From Chthonomonadia bacterium (GTDB taxonomy: Bacteria > Armatimonadota > HRBIN16), in contig JABUFA010000013.1 in the NCBI GenBank assembly GCA_013314755.1, forward strand, positions 30,808 to 94,807: DNA of 64,000 nucleotides, in the 5' to 3' direction. The position numbers and the translations under genes were made by a program. Under the pieces are notes generated by a model. It did not search any database. It saw only the letters and a list, made by a program, of their open reading frames with translations, and was not told where the DNA came from. Positions 7,858-17,388 of the stretch are shown piece after piece. Position 1 is the first letter of the stretch. Each line of letters begins with the position of its first letter.

Positions 7858-10137
7858 TCACGATGCCAGAGCCTGTCCCTCGGCGGGGATGTCCTCCCGA
7901 TAGTCGCAGTCCTTGTTGGAACACACGATGCCCACGACCTCTTTGCCGCTGCGCTTCTCTACCAGCAGGCTGTGACACTTCGGGCAGATGCCTCCGGTGG
8001 GCTTATCCCAGACGACGAACTGACAGGCGGGGTAGCGGTTGCACCCGTAGAACGCTCTGCCTTTGCGGGAACGCTTCTCCACAATCTTGCCCTGTTTGCA
8101 GGATGGGCAGGTAATATCGGGGGCGTTCAGGGGACGTCGGGCTTTGCACTTCTCGTTCGTGCAGGCGAGGTAGTCCCCATACTTCCCCCAGCGAATCACC
8201 ATGGGCCAGCCGCACTGTTCGCACTTCTCGTCCGTTTCGCGGTCGGGTGGGGCAGGTTCTCCGTTTTTAGTGAGTTTCAGCACTCCCTTACACTCCGGGT
8301 AGCGTGAGCATCCTAAGAACCTGCCGTAGCGTCCTGTGCGTACCACCATCTTACTGCCACAGAGGGGGCACTCGTAATCGGTCTCCTGAACCTGCACTTG
8401 TACCCGTTCCTCGCTCTGCTCGCTTTCCGCCAGCTTTTGCGCGAACGGTCCATAGAACGCCTGCAGGACCTCCGTCCACTCCCGGTTGCCTTCCTCTATC
8501 TCGTCCAGCTGCTGTTCCACGCCCGCGGTGAACTGCACATCCAGAATATCCGGGAAGTGCTTCACCAGATAGTCGGTGACAGCGATGCCCAGCGGGGTGG
8601 GGTGGAACCGCTTGTCGCGCAGTTCCACGTAGCCCCGCTCCACGATGGTGGAGAGGATGGTGGCGTAGGTGCTGGGTCTGCCGATGCCTTTCTCCTCCAG
8701 CGCCTTGACCAGTGTGGCTTCGGTGTAACGAGGCGGCGGCTCGGTAAAGTGCTGTTCCGGCACAAGGGCGAGCAGGGTCAGTATTTGCCCTTCAATCATT
8801 GGGGGCAGGGGCGGTCGCTCTTCATCGCTCAGCTCGCTGGTGTCTTTGCCCTCCACGTAGATGCGCATGAAGCCGTCGAACTTCACGCTGGAACCGGTGG
8901 CGCGGAAGGTATAGCGGTTCGCCTGAATGTCCACCGTCACCACGTCCAGCACCGCCGGAGCCATCTGACTGGCGATAAACCTCTGCCAGATCAGGCGGTA
9001 CAGCTGGAACTGGTCGGCGGAGAGATACTGCTTCACCGATTCGGGCGTGCGTGTTACGGAAGTAGGGCGAATGGCTTCGTGGGCATCCTGGGCGCCGCGG
9101 CGCGAGCGATATTGCGGCGGTTTGGAGGGCAGGTAGGGGTCGCCAAACTCCCCCTTGATGTATTCACGCGCCTGAGCCTGCGCCTCGTTCGCCACGCGGG
9201 TGGAGTCGGTGCGCATATAGGTAATCAAACCGACGGAGCCCTGTTCGCCCAGCTCCACGCCCTCGTACAGCTGCTGGGCAACCTGCATGGTGCGTTTCGC
9301 GCTGAAGCCCAGTTTGCGCGCCGCTTCCTGCTGGAGGGTGCTGGTGATGAAGGGCGGAGAGGGATTGCGTTTGCGCTCGGTGCGCTTGATTTGCCCGACG
9401 ACATACTGCGCCCCCTCCAGCTCCTGCAAAACGGCGTTGGCTTCCTGCTCGTTATGTAGTTCCAGCTTCTCGCCGTCGCGCAGGCGCAGGGTGGCGTCGA
9501 AGGCATTATCAGGGCTGTCGGGCGTCAGCCGGGCGGTGATGGTCCAGTACTCTTCGGGCACGAAGGACTCGATCTCGCGCTCGCGGTCCACCACCAGGCG
9601 CACTGCCACCGACTGCACGCGCCCCGCGCTGAGAGTGTTACGACTGGCTTTTTTCCACAGCAGTGGGCTGAGTTTATAGCCCACAATGCGGTCCAGGATG
9701 CGTCGAGCCTGCTGGGCGTTCACGCGGTTCATATCGATATCGCGCGGGTTTTGCAGTGCCTGCTCCACCGCCTGCCGGGTAATCTCGTTGAACTCGATAC
9801 GCCTTGCGTTCTGCAGCTTCAACGCCTCTTTCAGGTGCCAGGCGATGGCTTCTCCTTCGCGGTCGGGGTCGGAAGCCAGATAGACCTCCGATGCCTGCTG
9901 AGCCGCCTCCTTCAGCTTCTTCAGCACCTCCCGGCGTTCGCGCAGGGTCACGTATTCCGGTTTGAAGCCGTCCTCCAGGTCCACGCCGAACCTGTTTTCG
10001 GGCAGGTCGCGCACGTGCCCCATAGTGGCTTCCACCCGGTATGCGTCGCCCAGAAAGTTCTTCAGTGTTTTGGTTTTCGCCGGCGACTCCACAATGATGA
10101 GCGGTTTCGCCGTATCCGTACTCTTTTTTCTACTCAT
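7858..10137 (-). CDS. topA: DNA topoisomerase I (type IA)
   Basis: A 759-residue type IA topoisomerase that relaxes negative supercoils. It has an N-terminal Toprim domain ([18 protein letters not shown]; acidic DPDREGE near residue 90) and the catalytic Tyr307 in [12 protein letters not shown]. Four C-terminal zinc ribbons follow, with cysteine pairs in [27 protein letters not shown] and ICPKCHSLL. Length and domain order are normal. Its first codons overlap the end of era by 8 bp, so the two are probably translationally coupled. The 22-nt repeat array lies downstream. Confidence 0.97.
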   Translation of the reverse strand: MSRKKSTDTAKPLIIVESPAKTKTLKNFLGDAYRVEATMGHVRDLPENRFGVDLEDGFKPEYVTLRERREVLKKLKEAAQQASEVYLASDPDREGEAIAWHLKEALKLQNARRIEFNEITRQAVEQALQNPRDIDMNRVNAQQARRILDRIVGYKLSPLLWKKASRNTLSAGRVQSVAVRLVVDREREIESFVPEEYWTITARLTPDSPDNAFDATLRLRDGEKLELHNEQEANAVLQELEGAQYVVGQIKRTERKRNPSPPFITSTLQQEAARKLGFSAKRTMQVAQQLYEGVELGEQGSVGLITYMRTDSTRVANEAQAQAREYIKGEFGDPYLPSKPPQYRSRRGAQDAHEAIRPTSVTRTPESVKQYLSADQFQLYRLIWQRFIASQMAPAVLDVVTVDIQANRYTFRATGSSVKFDGFMRIYVEGKDTSELSDEERPPLPPMIEGQILTLLALVPEQHFTEPPPRYTEATLVKALEEKGIGRPSTYATILSTIVERGYVELRDKRFHPTPLGIAVTDYLVKHFPDILDVQFTAGVEQQLDEIEEGNREWTEVLQAFYGPFAQKLAESEQSEERVQVQVQETDYECPLCGSKMVVRTGRYGRFLGCSRYPECKGVLKLTKNGEPAPPDRETDEKCEQCGWPMVIRWGKYGDYLACTNEKCKARRPLNAPDITCPSCKQGKIVEKRSRKGRAFYGCNRYPACQFVVWDKPTGGICPKCHSLLVEKRSGKEVVGIVCSNKDCDYREDIPAEGQALAS

Positions 10138-11029
10138 AGCCCAGCTCCCGTAACGCCCTTGGGTCGCGTCGCCAGTTCGGTATCACTTTGACTACCAGTT
10201 CCAGGTACACCTTGCTTCCCAGAAACAGCTCCAGCTGTTTGCGGGCTTCCTGCCCGATGTGTTTGAGCATCTGCCCGCCCTTACCGATGACAATAGATTT
10301 ATGTCCCTCGCGCTCCACTATCAATTCCGCGCGGATATACTGTACCCCGTTTTCCCGCTCCTGCCAATCGGTAACTCGCACGGCGATGCTGTAGGGTATC
10401 TCCTCGCGCAGGAGGCTCATCGCCTGCTCGCGCACGATTTCCGCCGCCCACTGCTCGCGCGACTGATCCGAGCGGATGTCCGTCGGGTAATAGAACGGCG
10501 CCTCGGGCATCGCCAGCAGTATCTCCTCGCGCAAGCGATAGACCGCTTTCGGGTCTTTCAACGCGGAAAGGGTAATATGCCTTTGAGCTTCTGGCAACAG
10601 TGCCGCATACGCCTGCATCGCCTGCTCGGGATACTTCGCGGCGTCCCGCTTGTTACCGATTATCCACACCGGCACGCCTACCCCTTGTAATCGGCTGGCA
10701 AGGTCTTCGTCTTCAGGGGTCGGCGGATGGCGCAGGTCCACCACCCACAGCACCAGGTCAATGTCCTCCAGCGCAGTATCTATCTGCTCCTTCATGAACT
10801 CGCCCAGGCGGTCTTTGGGCTGATGCCAGCCGGGTGTATCCACAAACACCACCTGCCGGTTACCTTCAGTGTATACCCCTCGCACGCCGCGACGAGTAGT
10901 TTGAGGGCGTGAGGTGATGGCAGACACCTTCACTCCCAGCATCACGTTCAGTAGAGTGGACTTGCCGACGTTGGGCTTGCCCACGATAGCCACAAAACCG
11001 CAATGGGTTGGAATAGTCTCGTTACTCAT
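10130..11029 (-). CDS. era: GTPase Era
   Basis: A 299-residue GTP-binding protein needed for 16S rRNA maturation and 30S assembly. The G1 (GKPNVGKST), G3 (DTPGW) and G4 (NKRD) motifs are present. The C-terminal KH domain contains [20 protein letters not shown]. Length is typical. The ribosome-binding site is weak. The stop overlaps the topA start. It diverges from the nitrilase-family gene. Confidence 0.97.
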   Translation of the reverse strand: MSNETIPTHCGFVAIVGKPNVGKSTLLNVMLGVKVSAITSRPQTTRRGVRGVYTEGNRQVVFVDTPGWHQPKDRLGEFMKEQIDTALEDIDLVLWVVDLRHPPTPEDEDLASRLQGVGVPVWIIGNKRDAAKYPEQAMQAYAALLPEAQRHITLSALKDPKAVYRLREEILLAMPEAPFYYPTDIRSDQSREQWAAEIVREQAMSLLREEIPYSIAVRVTDWQERENGVQYIRAELIVEREGHKSIVIGKGGQMLKHIGQEARKQLELFLGSKVYLELVVKVIPNWRRDPRALRELGYE

Positions 11030-11224
11030 TGTTCCGTCTATTGCTCCTCAGAAGCACGCAGGTATATGTACCAGCAACTGCAGGGCGGTGTCAAGGTCTT
11101 GGTGAAATCGTCGGGGCACGGGCAGGGATGCTTAGTGAAAGCCTCGCCCCTCAAAAGGGCACTTTGCAGGAGAATGACACATTTTGTTGAATCGAAAAGC
11201 GAGGACATCGTGGAGGAAGAGATA

Positions 11225-12163
11225 ATGCAGACCGGGAAGGACACGGCACTGGTCGCCGTGCAGATGCGCATCACGCTGGAGGATTATCAGAGTGAGAGGC
11301 ATCTGGCGAACCGCATTGACCATCTGCTTGGTTCCGCGCGTTCGCGCGTGAAGCCAGACGCCAGCGCTATGGTTGTTTTTCCCGAAGACGTTGGGCTGGG
11401 GATGCTGTTCATCGACGACTACGAGGCGGTCAAGGGATGTAAAAGCATCTACGAGGCTGCTGAGGTACTTTCCCGGCGATACGCTTCACCTCTCCAGCAG
11501 GTGATAGACACCCACAAAGTTTCCCCCACGCGAGCCCTGCTGGTGGTGCTGGGCAAGAAGCTAAGAAGCCGCTATCACCGGATATTTTCGCAGCTCGCAC
11601 GCAAGCACCGAGTGACGCTGGTAGCAGGCAGTGCGCCGCTACCCGATACAAAGCGCGTCTCCGAAGTATACAACACCAGCTACGTTTTCGACCACCAGGG
11701 CAGGCTGATTCTGTCTCAGCGCAAGGTACACCTCATCCCCTTGGAACAGCAGGAGGGGATGGACCTGTGCGCGGGCAGAGTAGAAGATTTGCGCGTGGTA
11801 GATACCCCTGCGGGCAGGCTGGGGGTTGCCATCTGCTGGGACGGCTTCCATGCTGACGTGGTAGAGACGCTGGTGAAGCAAAAAGCACGGCTGATTGCCC
11901 AGCCCTCATTTAACCCCCTGCCATGGACACCGGAGCAGGCGGAAAGCTGGAAAACGGGCTTATGGCAGGCTTGCCAGCAACATCCCGAAATCATCGGCAT
12001 CAACCCGATGATGGTGGGCAGGCTGTTCGAAGATGTAGTTGTTGAAGGACGCTCCAGCATCGTCGCTCATGCTTCGCAAACCCGCGATGGTTCGGGATAC
12101 CTGGCACAGGCAACCAGCGCAACAGAGGAAGAGATTCTGATAGCACATATCTCACCATCTTAA
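11225..12163 (+). CDS. nitrilase/carbon-nitrogen hydrolase superfamily protein
   Basis: 312 residues from the ATG at 11225 (GGAGGAAGAG upstream); an in-frame ATG at 11174 with AGGAG is a possible alternative adding 17 residues. The nitrilase triad is recognisable: E54 in VVFPEDVG, K167 in SQRKVHLIP and C204 in VAICWDGF. The family hydrolyses or condenses amides and nitriles, so a cytosolic amidase-type reaction is likely. The substrate cannot be told. The BadF-type kinase follows 31 nt later, so the two may be co-transcribed. The 195 nt between era and this start contain nothing else that I recognise. Confidence 0.85.
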   Translation: MQTGKDTALVAVQMRITLEDYQSERHLANRIDHLLGSARSRVKPDASAMVVFPEDVGLGMLFIDDYEAVKGCKSIYEAAEVLSRRYASPLQQVIDTHKVSPTRALLVVLGKKLRSRYHRIFSQLARKHRVTLVAGSAPLPDTKRVSEVYNTSYVFDHQGRLILSQRKVHLIPLEQQEGMDLCAGRVEDLRVVDTPAGRLGVAICWDGFHADVVETLVKQKARLIAQPSFNPLPWTPEQAESWKTGLWQACQQHPEIIGINPMMVGRLFEDVVVEGRSSIVAHASQTRDGSGYLAQATSATEEEILIAHISPS

Positions 12164-12194
12164 TCCGTTAATGTTGATAGGGAGGAAACAGACA

Positions 12195-13172
12195 ATGCCG
12201 CACATGCTGGTCATGGGTATTGACGGTGGACAGAGCACCACCCGCGCGCTGATTGCGGATACCGAAGGTAACCTGCTTGGTCTGGGAGTAGGAGGAGCCG
12301 CAAACCACATCCATGAACCCGGCGGACCGGAGCGACTTCGCCAGTCACTGCGTGATGCGGTGAACGGTGCACTACAATCTGCTTCTTTGCCCCCTGATAC
12401 CCGATTCGCCGTGGCGCTTTGCGGGATGACCGGTGGTGGTGCGCTGGTCGAAGAGATTTGCCAGCAGGAGCTGCCAGCCGAGAAGGTGGTTGTAACACAC
12501 GATACGCGCACCGCGCTGTACTGCATCACCCAGGGGGCACCGGGTGCGGTGGTGATAGCGGGCACAGGCTCGGTGGCGTACGGGATGAACGAGCTGGGCG
12601 AGACCGCTGCGGTTGGGGGATGGGGCTATCTGATGGGCGATGAAGGGAGCGCATACTGGATTGCCCTGCAGGCATTGAACGTGTGCACCCGCGCCGAGGA
12701 CGGGCGCATTCCCAACACGTGGCTCAAGCGTGCCATTCTGACGCATTTCGGTCTGGATAGCTTGCGTGCTCTCCATCAGCGCATTTACTCTGGACAGATG
12801 TCCCGTGCGGAAATCGCCTCTGCCGCCCGGGCAGTTTCGGACGCCGCCAGACTTGGTGAACGCATGGCAATACGCATTCTGGGCAGTGCGGGCAGAGAGC
12901 TGGGAATGATGGCGGTTGTGGTTCTGCGTAAGCTGGGAATGCAGTATCAGCGTGTCAAGGTAGGGATTGTTGGTGGAGTTGCCAATGCTCCGCAACCTCT
13001 GCACGAGGCGTTTCGCGAGCGGGTTTATCGCAGCACTCTGGCAGAAGTAGTCTCTCCGCGCTTCCCAATGGTGGTCTCGGCGGTTTGTATGGCGCTGGAG
13101 CAGGCGGGTGTGCCCGTTGGAGAAGCCATGTGGCAGAGGCTGGAACAGCAGGCGAATAAACTGCCAGCTTAG
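12195..13172 (+). CDS. BadF/BadG/BcrA/BcrD-type kinase, probable N-acetylglucosamine kinase
   Basis: 325 residues. The ATG at 12195 lies downstream of GGGAGG; the in-frame ATG at 12171 precedes that site. The ASKHA ATPase fold is shown by the N-terminal phosphate-1 loop (GIDGGQSTTRALIADTEGN) and the second loop (VVIAGTGSVAYG), plus GGWGYLMGDEGSAYWIA, typical of GlcNAc/N-acetylmuramic kinases. It probably phosphorylates an amino sugar in the cytoplasm. The downstream RpiR/SIS regulator and sugar-phosphate epimerase genes support a sugar-catabolic role. The exact sugar is inferred. Confidence 0.85.
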   Translation: MPHMLVMGIDGGQSTTRALIADTEGNLLGLGVGGAANHIHEPGGPERLRQSLRDAVNGALQSASLPPDTRFAVALCGMTGGGALVEEICQQELPAEKVVVTHDTRTALYCITQGAPGAVVIAGTGSVAYGMNELGETAAVGGWGYLMGDEGSAYWIALQALNVCTRAEDGRIPNTWLKRAILTHFGLDSLRALHQRIYSGQMSRAEIASAARAVSDAARLGERMAIRILGSAGRELGMMAVVVLRKLGMQYQRVKVGIVGGVANAPQPLHEAFRERVYRSTLAEVVSPRFPMVVSAVCMALEQAGVPVGEAMWQRLEQQANKLPA

Positions 13173-13460
13173 GCACTGGCGGAGAGGTACTGCTGAACAG
13201 CCTCCAGGTTCTCCATTACTCCATCGGTAACAAGCAGTACCCCTTCTCTACCGGCAATAAATCTGGCTTCTTTGGTGGCATCGCTTCCCGCCACGGCGGG
13301 AGCTGCACGAAATTTGATTTTGCGCATAAGCTTCGTTTGTTAGAGGACGTATGCCATGTCGTCCGGCTTTACTGTCTCCGAGACCTCCATAACGAAGCAT
13401 GCAAAATGCCCATCCTGCTTACGTAGCCGTATACATCTTTTTTCTTCTAGCAACAGATAG
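13169..13460 (-). other. intergenic stretch with a possible decayed small reading frame
   Basis: On the minus strand a frame from about 13500 to 13340 (ending KPDDMAYVL, TAA) resumes in the same frame four codons later at an ATG (13325-13327). It continues for 52 codons (MRKIKFRAAPAVAG...) to TAA at 13169-13171, and encodes an acidic tail (VLLVTDGVMENLEAVQQYL). There is no clear ribosome-binding site and no recognised family. Its upstream part runs through the promoter of the RpiR gene. It could be a small gene, a pseudogene remnant or chance. Confidence 0.2.
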
Positions 13461-13489
13461 TTGACAAAATTTTTCTGCAGTGCTACAAT
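13461..13489 (+). promoter_or_regulatory. sigma-70 promoter of the RpiR operon
   Basis: TTGACA (13461-13466), a 17-nt spacer and TACAAT (13484-13489). The expected start near 13496 coincides with the AGGAGG ribosome-binding site (13496-13501) before the ATG at 13512, so the 5' leader is very short. The TTG at 13461 is therefore a -35 element and not a start codon. Confidence 0.85.
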
Positions 13490-13511
13490 AGCCCCAGGAG
13501 GCACGCAGACG

Positions 13512-14369
13512 ATGGCTTCGGTGCTGGAAAGGGTCTCGGCGTTATACTCTTCGCTGAATGAGGCGGAGCGCAAAGTCGCGGACTTTGTGCTGAACAACCC
13601 TGAAGCGGCGCGAGGCTGCAGTGTGATTCACCTCAGTGACCTGAGTGGCGTCAGCGAAACCACGGTGGTGCGCTTCTGCCGTTCGATCGGCTTTAAGGGG
13701 TACGCCGATTTCAAGCTCGCGCTGGTTGCCGACCTTGCCCCACATCGGGAACCAGCCCCTGATGTGCACGGCGACGTCTCCACTGAGGACGACCTGCCGA
13801 CGCTGGTGCAAAAGGTGCTGAACATGGACGTGCAGGCGGTCGCCAGCACGATGGACCTGCTGGACATGACGCAGTTCGAGCGGGCGGTGGCTTCCATTGC
13901 CGGCGCGAGGCGGGTGGCGATATTCGGCGTGGGCAGTTCACTGCCGGTGTGCATGGACCTGCAGTATCGCCTTCAGCGCTGTGGCGTCAACACCCTCTTC
14001 TCGGTGGATGACCATATTCAGGCGATTAACGCGGCACTGCTGGAGCCGGGCGACGTGGGGCTGGCGGTCTCCTATTCGGGCGAGAGCCGGGAGACCATCG
14101 AGTCCGTTGAGCTGGCGAAGGAGGCGGGTGCACAAACCGTTTGCGTCACCAGCTTCCGACGCTCTCCACTGGCGAAGCTGTGCGACATCTGCCTGATTAC
14201 CTCCGCCGGACGCACGCAGTGGCTGGATGAGACCATTACCGCCCGGCTGGTGCAGCTGGCGCTGTTTGATGCCCTGTGCGTTGCGCTCGCCCGCCAGAAG
14301 CGCCACGAAGCGGTGCCCATCCTGCAGAAAATCGCCCGTGCTGTGGAACGAAAGAGGCATCCCGTATGA
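13512..14369 (+). CDS. RpiR/MurR-family transcriptional regulator (HTH plus SIS)
   Basis: A 285-residue regulator. The N-terminal RpiR helix-turn-helix covers about residues 1-75 (LSDLSGVSETTVVRFCRSIG), and a SIS phosphosugar-binding domain about 120-260 (RRVAIFGVGSSLPV, AVSYSGESRETIESVELAKE). Such proteins sense phosphorylated sugars. The ATG lies about 10 nt after AGGAGG. The stop overlaps the start of the fusion epimerase (ATGA), so it heads the operon of epimerase and dehydrogenase and probably controls it. Confidence 0.93.
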   Translation: MASVLERVSALYSSLNEAERKVADFVLNNPEAARGCSVIHLSDLSGVSETTVVRFCRSIGFKGYADFKLALVADLAPHREPAPDVHGDVSTEDDLPTLVQKVLNMDVQAVASTMDLLDMTQFERAVASIAGARRVAIFGVGSSLPVCMDLQYRLQRCGVNTLFSVDDHIQAINAALLEPGDVGLAVSYSGESRETIESVELAKEAGAQTVCVTSFRRSPLAKLCDICLITSAGRTQWLDETITARLVQLALFDALCVALARQKRHEAVPILQKIARAVERKRHPV

Positions 14370-16039
14370 CCAGCTCTTTGCAGTTGCATCTGGGGGTGAA
14401 ATCCGACCCAATAGAATACCGCTATTCCTATCCCTGGCTGTTCCGCCTCGCAGGTGAGGAGGGCGTGGAGTACATCCAGCTGGGCAGCACCTTCGAGTTC
14501 TACCTCCTGCCCGATGAGTTCTTCCACTGGTTGCGCGAGCAGGCAGAGCGGGCTGGAGTGCGCATCCACAGCCTGTTCACCGCCCACCGCGAGCTGGGGG
14601 GCTTTTTTCGCTACGAACCGGGCTGGGAGCAGGTAGCGCGACGCATGTTCGAGCGCTATATCCAGATTGGCGCCATCCTGGGTGCAAAATCGGTGGGACA
14701 CAACCCGGGCGCCCTCCTGCGTGACCAGATGCACACGAAGGCTGAGGGCGTTGTCCGCTATCTGCGTCACATGAAGGAGCTGATGCACTACGCGCACGAG
14801 GTGGGCGTGCCGTGGTTGACCATTGAGCCAATGTCCTGCCTCGCGGAGCCGCCAACCCTGCCCGATGAAATCGCGCGGATGGGCGAGGAGCTTTCCGCCT
14901 ATCACCGAAGGCATCCAGACACCACCTCCCGCGTGGGGTTCTGTGCTGACGTCTCGCACGGCTATGCCGATGAGCGCGGAAACGTGGTGTGGGACAACCT
15001 GCAGACCTTCGAAGCCACCCTGCCTTACCTGTACGAGGTTCACCTGAAAAACACCGATGCGTTGTTCCATTCCACCTTCGGCTTCGGGGAGCAGGAGCGG
15101 GCAAAAGGCATCGTGCGGGTGGAACAGTTCCGAGATATGCTTCGTGCGAACGCGCACCTTCTGCCCGTGAACGAGGTGGTCGGTTATCTGGAGATTGGCG
15201 GACCGAAGCTGGGGCGCGATTACAGCGACCCGCAGCTGGAGGAGTCCCTGCGCGAGTCCCTGCGGTATCTGCGCGAAACGTGGTGTGTGCCTGTTCAGCC
15301 CAGTGTACCCTCCCTTGCTCGCCAGGAGACGGCAGGTGTGGAGCCGGTGCGCTTCTCGGCGTCGCTGATGTGTGCCGATTTGCTCAATTTGGAAGCGCAT
15401 GTACGCCAGCTGGAGGCGATGGGCGTGCACTACCTGCATTTTGACCTGATGGATGCACACTTCACCCCCAACATGCCAATGGGACTGGTGGTGCTGGAAC
15501 AGCTGCGCGAGCGCACCGCATTGCCCTTTGATGTGCACCTGATGGTGGAAAACAACGACCTGTTTGTGCGCAAGCTTCTGCAGGTGGGGGTACAGATGAT
15601 TTCGGTGCACGCCGAATCGTGTGTGCACCTTGACCGCACGCTGAGCCTGATTCGCGAGGGCGGCGCCAGAGCAGGAGTAGCCCTGAACCCAGCCACGCCG
15701 CTGGACGTGCTGGAGTACGTGCTGGATAAAGCGGATTTCGTGCTGGTCATGACGGTCAACCCGGGCTTTGCCGGGCAGAAACTGGTTCCCACTGCTCTGC
15801 GCAAGGTCGCCGATTGCCGCCGCTATCTGGACGAACGCGGTTTGGAGGGCGTACCCATTCAGGTGGACGGCAACGTCAGCTTTGAAAACATCCCGAAGAT
15901 GGTCTCCGCCGGCGCGGATATTCTGGTGCTCGGTTCCAGCAGTCTTTACCACCCGGATGCGAACCTCTGGAGAAACTATCAGAAAGTGTTGAGCGCGGTG
16001 CGTGATGGACTGCGGCGACGCATCGGGGAAGAGGTTTGA
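14366..16039 (+). CDS. fusion of sugar-phosphate isomerase/epimerase (TIM barrel) and ribulose/allulose-phosphate 3-epimerase
   Basis: 557 residues starting at the ATGA overlap with the RpiR gene. Residues about 1-295 resemble xylose-isomerase-like (AP-endonuclease-2 type) sugar isomerase/epimerases, with metal-binding-type segments such as WLTIEPMSCLAEPP, GFCADVSHG and YEVHLKNTD. Residues about 328-557 are a full ribulose-phosphate 3-epimerase barrel, closest by eye to AlsE: SASLMCADLL, LHFDLMDAHFTPN, DVHLMVEN, MTVNPGFAGQK, QVDGNVSFENI, ADILVLGSSSLY. The metal-ligand His/Asp residues of the Rpe family are all present. The fusion suggests two consecutive steps on one sugar. The next gene, a GatD-like dehydrogenase, starts 3 nt later. 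The substrate is not known. Confidence 0.88.
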   Translation: MTSSLQLHLGVKSDPIEYRYSYPWLFRLAGEEGVEYIQLGSTFEFYLLPDEFFHWLREQAERAGVRIHSLFTAHRELGGFFRYEPGWEQVARRMFERYIQIGAILGAKSVGHNPGALLRDQMHTKAEGVVRYLRHMKELMHYAHEVGVPWLTIEPMSCLAEPPTLPDEIARMGEELSAYHRRHPDTTSRVGFCADVSHGYADERGNVVWDNLQTFEATLPYLYEVHLKNTDALFHSTFGFGEQERAKGIVRVEQFRDMLRANAHLLPVNEVVGYLEIGGPKLGRDYSDPQLEESLRESLRYLRETWCVPVQPSVPSLARQETAGVEPVRFSASLMCADLLNLEAHVRQLEAMGVHYLHFDLMDAHFTPNMPMGLVVLEQLRERTALPFDVHLMVENNDLFVRKLLQVGVQMISVHAESCVHLDRTLSLIREGGARAGVALNPATPLDVLEYVLDKADFVLVMTVNPGFAGQKLVPTALRKVADCRRYLDERGLEGVPIQVDGNVSFENIPKMVSAGADILVLGSSSLYHPDANLWRNYQKVLSAVRDGLRRRIGEEV

Positions 16040-16042
16040 GCC

Positions 16043-17083
16043 ATGAACGCGCTGGTGCTTCACGCGGTAGGCGATTTGCGATATGAGCAGGTTCCCACCC
16101 CGCAACCCGGGGCGGGCGAGGTGCTGGTGCGCGTGGCGTACTGCGGGGTATGCGGCTCCGACATCCCGCGAATCTTTGTCAAGGGAACCTACCGCTTCCC
16201 GCTGATATGCGGTCACGAGTTCGCGGGAGTGGTAGAGCGGTGTGGCGAGGGCGTGCAACGGGTATCACCGGGCGACCGGGTGACGGTCTTTCCGCTTCTG
16301 TGGTGCGGCAGGTGCTCGGCGTGCGAGCGCGGCAGGTATGCGCAGTGTGAGCACTACGATTACCTGGGATCAAGGCGGGATGGGGCGTTCGCCGAATATG
16401 TGGTTGCTCCCGAACGTAACCTGCTGAAGGTTCCGGATGGCGTCTCCCTGCAGGAGGCGGCGATGACCGAACCTGCGGCGGTGGCATACCATGCCCTGCG
16501 TCGGGCGGGGGGAGTTGCGCCGGGTGAAACAGTAGCCATCTTCGGGGCGGGACCTATTGGTCTGATGGTGGCGCAGTGGGCAAGGGTGATGGGAGCCTCG
16601 CAAATTGCGCTGTTTGATGTGGTGGACGAGAAGATTGCACTCGCGCAGAGGCTGGGCTTCACTCATGCCTATCACTCCCACCGTGCCGAAGAGATTATCG
16701 CTTCGCTGACGCAGGGCAAAGGTGCACATGTGTGTGTGGAGGCGGCGGGTGTGCCGCAGACGCTGTTACAGGCGTGCGCCTGCGCACGGAGCGGGGGACG
16801 AGTGGTTCTGCTGGGCAATCCGGCTGGGGATGCAACCGTGCCCACCGGTCTGTGGTCGCAGCTGATGCGACGCGAAGTGAACCTGTTCGGCACGTGGAAC
16901 TCGGAGTATGCCGTTTACAGCGAGGACGACGACTGGCATACCGCCCTGCGGGCAATGGCGGAGGGATGGTTGCAATTGATGCCGCTGGTCAGCCATCAGG
17001 TGCCGCTGAGCGAAGCGGTGCACACTCTACATGCCATGCGCGAGGGCAAGGGCTTCTTCTGCAAGGTGCTGATTCAGCCGTAG
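16043..17083 (+). CDS. zinc-dependent medium-chain dehydrogenase, GatD-like
   Basis: 346 residues. The catalytic zinc site (CGVCGSDIPRIF, GHEFAG), a structural zinc four-cysteine loop (CGRCSACERGRYAQCEHY) and a Rossmann NAD-binding motif (VAIFGAGPIGLMVAQ) are all visible. CGSDIPRIF, GSRRDGAFAEYVV and ETAGVPQT-like segments resemble galactitol-1-phosphate 5-dehydrogenase GatD. It probably oxidises a sugar alcohol or polyol phosphate. It lies 3 nt after the fusion epimerase in the same operon, which may explain the need for the epimerase domains. Confidence 0.9.
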   Translation: MNALVLHAVGDLRYEQVPTPQPGAGEVLVRVAYCGVCGSDIPRIFVKGTYRFPLICGHEFAGVVERCGEGVQRVSPGDRVTVFPLLWCGRCSACERGRYAQCEHYDYLGSRRDGAFAEYVVAPERNLLKVPDGVSLQEAAMTEPAAVAYHALRRAGGVAPGETVAIFGAGPIGLMVAQWARVMGASQIALFDVVDEKIALAQRLGFTHAYHSHRAEEIIASLTQGKGAHVCVEAAGVPQTLLQACACARSGGRVVLLGNPAGDATVPTGLWSQLMRREVNLFGTWNSEYAVYSEDDDWHTALRAMAEGWLQLMPLVSHQVPLSEAVHTLHAMREGKGFFCKVLIQP

Positions 17084-17110
17084 TCTAAAGACAATCAATT
17101 GGTTTTGGAG

Positions 17111-17337
17111 TGCTGAAGCTTGCTTCAGCAAATCCGCAACCTGTGACCTTTTTGCGCTGAAGCATGGCTTCATAGCCTGCTTGAGCAGGCTTCGCCAGGT
17201 GTTGCCTGCGATTTCAAATCGCAAGGTTGGGACAAACAGAGGGGAGAAAGCATTCCTCCAACTGGAGGTTGCGGGCTACTCATGACAAAGCCTCCTTCGG
17301 AGGCTGACCTTTTTGTGCTGAAGCATGGCTTCAGCAC
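17111..17337. repeat. cluster of short perfect hairpins between two dehydrogenase genes
   Basis: Six inverted repeats fill the 305-nt gap: 17111-17130 (TGCTGAAGC arms), 17175-17190, 17207-17223, 17255-17268, 17289-17305 (AGCCTCC arms, TTC loop) and 17315-17337 (GTGCTGAAGC arms). The first and last share a GAAGC..GCTTC core with the REP-like palindromes at 39-40 kb. No gene is seen here; promoter elements for the next gene are unclear. Confidence 0.75.
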
Positions 17338-17388
17338 TCCATATTAACCTGATAGTCGTGTGATGTTCAGTCTATACAGGAGGTAGCA

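Noticed and set aside
8398..9459. 353-codon plus-strand frame opposite topA
   Set aside because: It is an antisense shadow of the topoisomerase catalytic region.
14072..16258. 728-codon open frame on the minus strand opposite the RpiR and fusion epimerase genes
   Set aside because: It is the antisense of genes with clear domains on the plus strand. Its product is His/Gln/Val-rich low-complexity text with no motif or ribosome-binding site, a common effect of GC-rich codon use.
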